Source: Bacillota bacterium (GTDB lineage: Bacteria > Bacillota > Sulfobacillia > RBS10-35). Taken from it: DNA of 16,125 nucleotides. Made by a program: the position numbers and the translations under genes. The stretch's first letter is position 1. The number at the start of each line of letters is the position of its first letter. The stretch spans positions 1 to 16,125 of the forward strand of contig JASBVX010000006.1 in the NCBI GenBank assembly GCA_029960865.1, given 5' to 3'. The notes beneath the pieces are model-generated. The model was not told the origin of the DNA. It saw only the letters and a list, made by a program, of their open reading frames with translations, and did not search any database. Below, piece by piece: positions 13,567-16,125 of the stretch.

Positions 13567-14882
13567 AAGACTGGTTTCTCTGGCTCTATCCGGGGTTGAA
13601 GGTGAAACGTTACCTCCTCCTGATGGCTGGGGGCCTTCTTTGCCTGGTCCTAGGGCTCTACCTGGCGGCCGGACCTTACTGGATCCACTGGCCGGCCCTT
13701 CTGGGCTGGGAGGAGCGGCGCCGCCTGCTGGCCCTGGGTTTGGGGATTCTGGGGCTGGCGGCAACCCTTTACGGCGGCCGCCAGATGGTGCGCTCCATCC
13801 TCTGGGGGATCTTCCCGGGGGCGGAAGGTCATGTGGGGGAGAAAGTCTGGGCGAGGCGTTACCTGCGCCGGGGACCCAGGGCGGTGGCCCTGGGCGGGGG
13901 AACCGGGCTTTCCACCCTTCTCCGCGGCCTGAAGCATTACACCCACAACCTGACAGCCATCGTCAGCGTCACCGACGATGGGGGGAGCTCCGGCCGCCTG
14001 CGCCAGGATATGGGGATCCAGCCTCCCGGCGATGTCAGGAATGTCCTGGTGGCCCTGGCGGCTTCTGATTCGGAGATGGGCAAGGTGCTGCAGCACCGCT
14101 TCCAGAAGGGAGAGTTGGCGGGGCACAGCCTCGGCAATCTTTTTTTGGGGGCGCTGGTGGAGATCTTCGGCAGCTTGGAAGAAGCCATCCGGGTTTCCTC
14201 GGAAATTTTGGCGGTGGATGGAACCGTTCTCCCTTCCAGCCGCGCCGACGTCACCCTGGTGGCGGAATTCCCTGACGGGAGCCAGGTGCGGGGAGAGACG
14301 GCCATCGTGAATGGGGTGAAGGCGAAAGGCCCTTTTCGCAAGCTCTTCCTCGATCCTCCCGCTGCCCGGCCACCCCAAGCAGCCCTGGAAGCCCTGGCGG
14401 CGGCCGACATCATCCTCCTGGGGCCCGGTTCCCTCTTCACCAGCGTGATTCCCCATCTACTCCTTCCCGAGATCCGGGAGGGGATCCGCCGCTCCCGGGC
14501 TCTGAAGGTGTATGTCCTCAACATCATGACGCAGCCGGGAGAGACGGCAGGGATGACGGCGCGGGCCCATGTGGAAGCCCTGGAAGCCTACCTCGGCAAG
14601 GGCGTCCTGGATGTGATCGTGGGGGCCACGGGGCCCTATGATCCGCAACTTCTGGAGGCTTACGAAGTCGACGGGGCCCACCCCCTGGAATGGGATCTGC
14701 CTCCCCGCTGGGGAAAAGCCCGGGTGGTACGGGCTCCGCTGGTGGAAAACCGGCAGTGGATCCGCCACGATTCCGACAAGCTGGCCCGGCAGGTGATGGA
14801 AATCCTCCTGGATGAAGGCCTCAAGGAGCGGGGGCGCTGGGTGGAACGCCTCATTCTCTCGGAGAGGCTGAGCCGCCGGTGA
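13563..14882 (+). CDS. yvcK: YvcK/GlmR family protein with N-terminal membrane anchor
   Basis: YvcK (GlmR) is needed for growth on gluconeogenic carbon sources in B. subtilis, where it senses UDP-GlcNAc and stimulates GlmS, linking carbon supply to peptidoglycan precursors. The 439 residues include about 100 extra N-terminal residues with two likely transmembrane helices (about 17-39 and 54-72) that short YvcK proteins lack. The CofD-like core starts at residue 108 with GGGTGLS (111-117), then TDDGGSSGRLR (137-147), GDVRNVL, GHSLGNL, GPGSLFTSVIP and MTQPGETAGMTA. A longer frame opens at 13434, but its added residues overlap rapZ and are low-complexity; GTG 13563 has GGAGGG 5 bases ahead. It overlaps both neighbours by GTGA, consistent with tight translational coupling. 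Confidence 0.95.
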   Translation: MKDWFLWLYPGLKVKRYLLLMAGGLLCLVLGLYLAAGPYWIHWPALLGWEERRRLLALGLGILGLAATLYGGRQMVRSILWGIFPGAEGHVGEKVWARRYLRRGPRAVALGGGTGLSTLLRGLKHYTHNLTAIVSVTDDGGSSGRLRQDMGIQPPGDVRNVLVALAASDSEMGKVLQHRFQKGELAGHSLGNLFLGALVEIFGSLEEAIRVSSEILAVDGTVLPSSRADVTLVAEFPDGSQVRGETAIVNGVKAKGPFRKLFLDPPAARPPQAALEALAAADIILLGPGSLFTSVIPHLLLPEIREGIRRSRALKVYVLNIMTQPGETAGMTARAHVEALEAYLGKGVLDVIVGATGPYDPQLLEAYEVDGAHPLEWDLPPRWGKARVVRAPLVENRQWIRHDSDKLARQVMEILLDEGLKERGRWVERLILSERLSRR

Positions 14883-15799
14883 ATTTCACGCAGCGGGTCA
14901 AGGAGGAGATGGCCCGCTCCGCGCCCCGTGGGCGCCAGGGGGCCGAATCCTTTTTCCGGGGATGGCTGCGGGCCCGGGGAACGGCGGTGCGCAGGGGCGA
15001 GGACGTCCGGGCGGTCCTTCCCCTGCGGGATTGGGTGGCCCTTAGGCTGGCGCGGAGCCTGTTGAAGGAGCTGGGGTGGCCCTACACCATCTGGAGGCGG
15101 AAAAGCCGCAGAGCGCCCTTTCTTCTCATGACCTGGGGAGACCAGTGGCGGCAATGGTGGCAAGAGTGGTGGCAGGCCCTGGAAGAGAGCCGTTCCTGGA
15201 CCCCCCTGGCCGGGGCCACCCAGCGCCGCCAGTTCATCAGGGGCCTCTTTTTCGGAGCGGGGAGCATGGCGGGGTTGGGGAGATCTCCCCACTGGGAGCT
15301 TCACCTGGAGCGGGAGGAGGCGGCCCGGGAGGCGGCGGCGGTCCTCCGGGAGCTGGGATTTTTGCCGGGACTTCATAGGAGACGGGGAGCCTTCGTGGTA
15401 TATCTGAAAGGGACAGGGCCCATCGGGGACATGCTGCGCCTTCTGGAAACTCCCCAGGCCCTTTTGGCCTTTGAGGAGGAGCGGGCGCAAAGGGAGCTCC
15501 GCAGCCAGGTGAACCGCCTGGTGAATGCCGATACTGCCAACATGGGGCGGGCCCTGGAGGCGGGCATCAAGGACGGGGAGGCCATCCGCCGCCTCCTGGC
15601 CCAGGGGGGATGGGGCATGATCCCCGAGGAGTGGCGGCCTCTGGCGCGCCTGCGGCTCCTCCGGCCGGAAGCCACCTTGGAAGAGCTGGGGCGCCAGGTC
15701 GATCCTCCCCTCCATCGCTCGGCGGTGCAACGGCGATTGCATGCCCTACGGCGGAAGGCGGAAGAGCTCGATAAGGAGAGAAAGGGAGGGGTGCCATGA
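14879..15799 (+). CDS. whiA: WhiA family protein (DNA-binding cell division / sporulation regulator)
   Basis: WhiA combines a LAGLIDADG-homing-endonuclease-like N-terminal domain with a C-terminal helix-turn-helix. It drives sporulation septation in Streptomyces, and in Bacillus influences division and chromosome segregation. The 306 residues show VKEEMAR (7-13), QFIRGLFFGAGSM (118-130), GAFVVYLKG (170-178), LLAFEEERAQRELRSQVNRL (195-214) leading into VNADTANMGRA (215-225), and the HTH region (about 265-298) with LGRQVDPPLHRSAVQRRL. The sequence is divergent: the N-terminal Cys-containing start of many homologues is missing, and a tryptophan-dense stretch lies at residues 86-107. The GTG start overlaps the yvcK stop. 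The identity rests on motif order and its position after rapZ and yvcK. Confidence 0.93.
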   Translation: MNFTQRVKEEMARSAPRGRQGAESFFRGWLRARGTAVRRGEDVRAVLPLRDWVALRLARSLLKELGWPYTIWRRKSRRAPFLLMTWGDQWRQWWQEWWQALEESRSWTPLAGATQRRQFIRGLFFGAGSMAGLGRSPHWELHLEREEAAREAAAVLRELGFLPGLHRRRGAFVVYLKGTGPIGDMLRLLETPQALLAFEEERAQRELRSQVNRLVNADTANMGRALEAGIKDGEAIRRLLAQGGWGMIPEEWRPLARLRLLRPEATLEELGRQVDPPLHRSAVQRRLHALRRKAEELDKERKGGVP

Positions 15800-16125
15800 A
15801 ACCCCTGGAGGGAAAGGAGCTGCGGCAAGGGGACCCCAGAAGGGCCCTGGGGCGTATCGAGGGGCCCTTGCAGGCGGTGGAGTCCATGCTCAAGGAGATC
15901 CTCAGCACCGATGATCCCTTCCTGAAGCCGGTTCTCGAACATCTGGGCCGGGGGGGAGGAAAAAGGCTGCGGCCGGCCCTCTTCCTTCTCTCAGTGGAGG
16001 CTTGCCAGGGAAACCCTTACGATTACGTGCCGGTGGCCGCCGCTCTGGAATGCGTCCACATGGCCTCCCTGGTCCATGACGATGTCATCGACGAGGCAGA
16101 CCGCCGGAGGGGTCTGCCCACGGTC
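15796..16125 (+). CDS. Polyprenyl (trans-isoprenyl) diphosphate synthase, 3' end outside the window
   Basis: Only the first 110 codons are present. GGKRLRP (54-60) and the first aspartate-rich motif DDVID (95-99, within LVHDDVIDEADRRRG) are the substrate and Mg2+ binding hallmarks of class I all-trans prenyl synthases, which condense isopentenyl diphosphate onto an allylic diphosphate. The second aspartate-rich motif should lie beyond the edge. The ~20 extra residues before the first helix and the residues before DDVID suggest a medium/long-chain enzyme (heptaprenyl/octaprenyl type for quinones) rather than farnesyl diphosphate synthase, but the chain length cannot be decided here. The ATG overlaps the whiA stop (ATGA), with GGGAGGGG shortly upstream, so it is co-translated with the rapZ-yvcK-whiA block. 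Confidence 0.93.
   Translation, partial: MKPLEGKELRQGDPRRALGRIEGPLQAVESMLKEILSTDDPFLKPVLEHLGRGGGKRLRPALFLLSVEACQGNPYDYVPVAAALECVHMASLVHDDVIDEADRRRGLPTV

Noticed and set aside
12640..13764. Upstream extension of the orphan minus-strand frame, antisense to rapZ
   Set aside because: It is antisense to the conserved rapZ gene and shows no family features; the ATG at 12639 marks the end of the plausible region.
14660..15742. Minus-strand open frame of 360 codons under yvcK and whiA
   Set aside because: It is a shadow of two conserved genes, with a Pro/Gly/Arg-rich product and no domain.
1..16125. CRISPR arrays, insertion sequences, tRNA or rRNA genes
   Set aside because: No regularly spaced direct repeats, transposase motifs, terminal inverted repeats or RNA gene signatures were seen on reading both strands by eye.

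Overview
The window reads as chromosomal DNA of a GC-rich, endospore-forming Firmicute. The evidence is a SpoVAF/GerA-type spore germination protein, the rapZ-yvcK-whiA block typical of Firmicutes, a DUF2089/YvlB/YvlD module, strong Bacillus-type Shine-Dalgarno sequences (one matches the 16S 3' end over 10 bases) and frequent TTG/GTG starts. Third codon positions are mostly G or C. The genus cannot be named from the sequence; a GC-rich, perhaps thermophilic clostridial or Limnochordia-like lineage would fit, but that is a guess.

Layout. (1) Positions 1-8940, plus strand: a nucleotide excision repair cluster, uvrB (5' end outside the window), trpS, uvrA, a solitary SpoVAF-like gene and uvrC. 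All gaps are under 50 bases and no terminator is visible, so one transcript is likely. (2) Positions 8941-10580, plus strand: the clearest promoter of the window (8972-8999) precedes three tightly coupled genes: a zinc-ribbon/HTH DUF2089 protein, a YvlB-like DUF4097 protein and a small SHOCT-like protein. All three carry the same short helical module. (3) Positions 10577-12639: a mixed-strand stretch with a 66-aa single-pass membrane protein (minus), a YvlD-like four-helix membrane protein (plus), a sirtuin (minus) and an unrecognised 239-aa Trp-rich protein (minus). The converging genes overlap at their 3' ends. (4) Positions 12679-16125, plus strand: rapZ, yvcK and whiA, then the start of a polyprenyl diphosphate synthase; each pair is joined by a 4-base ATGA or GTGA overlap.

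How the genes work together. UvrA and UvrB find damage, and UvrC makes both incisions. TrpS and the germination protein are passengers in that operon. The DUF2089-YvlB-SHOCT-YvlD set resembles the envelope-stress yvl genes of Bacillus. RapZ (YvcJ), YvcK (GlmR) and WhiA form a conserved block tied to amino-sugar/cell-envelope metabolism and division, and the prenyl synthase after it supplies isoprenoid chains for quinones or lipid carriers.

No CRISPR array, insertion sequence, phage integrase, rRNA, tRNA or riboswitch was seen. No gene-free stretch exceeds 300 bases. Most of the window is standard housekeeping content. The least explained parts are the minus-strand orphan next to the sirtuin, the tryptophan-belted miniprotein, and the shared helical module of the DUF2089 operon.
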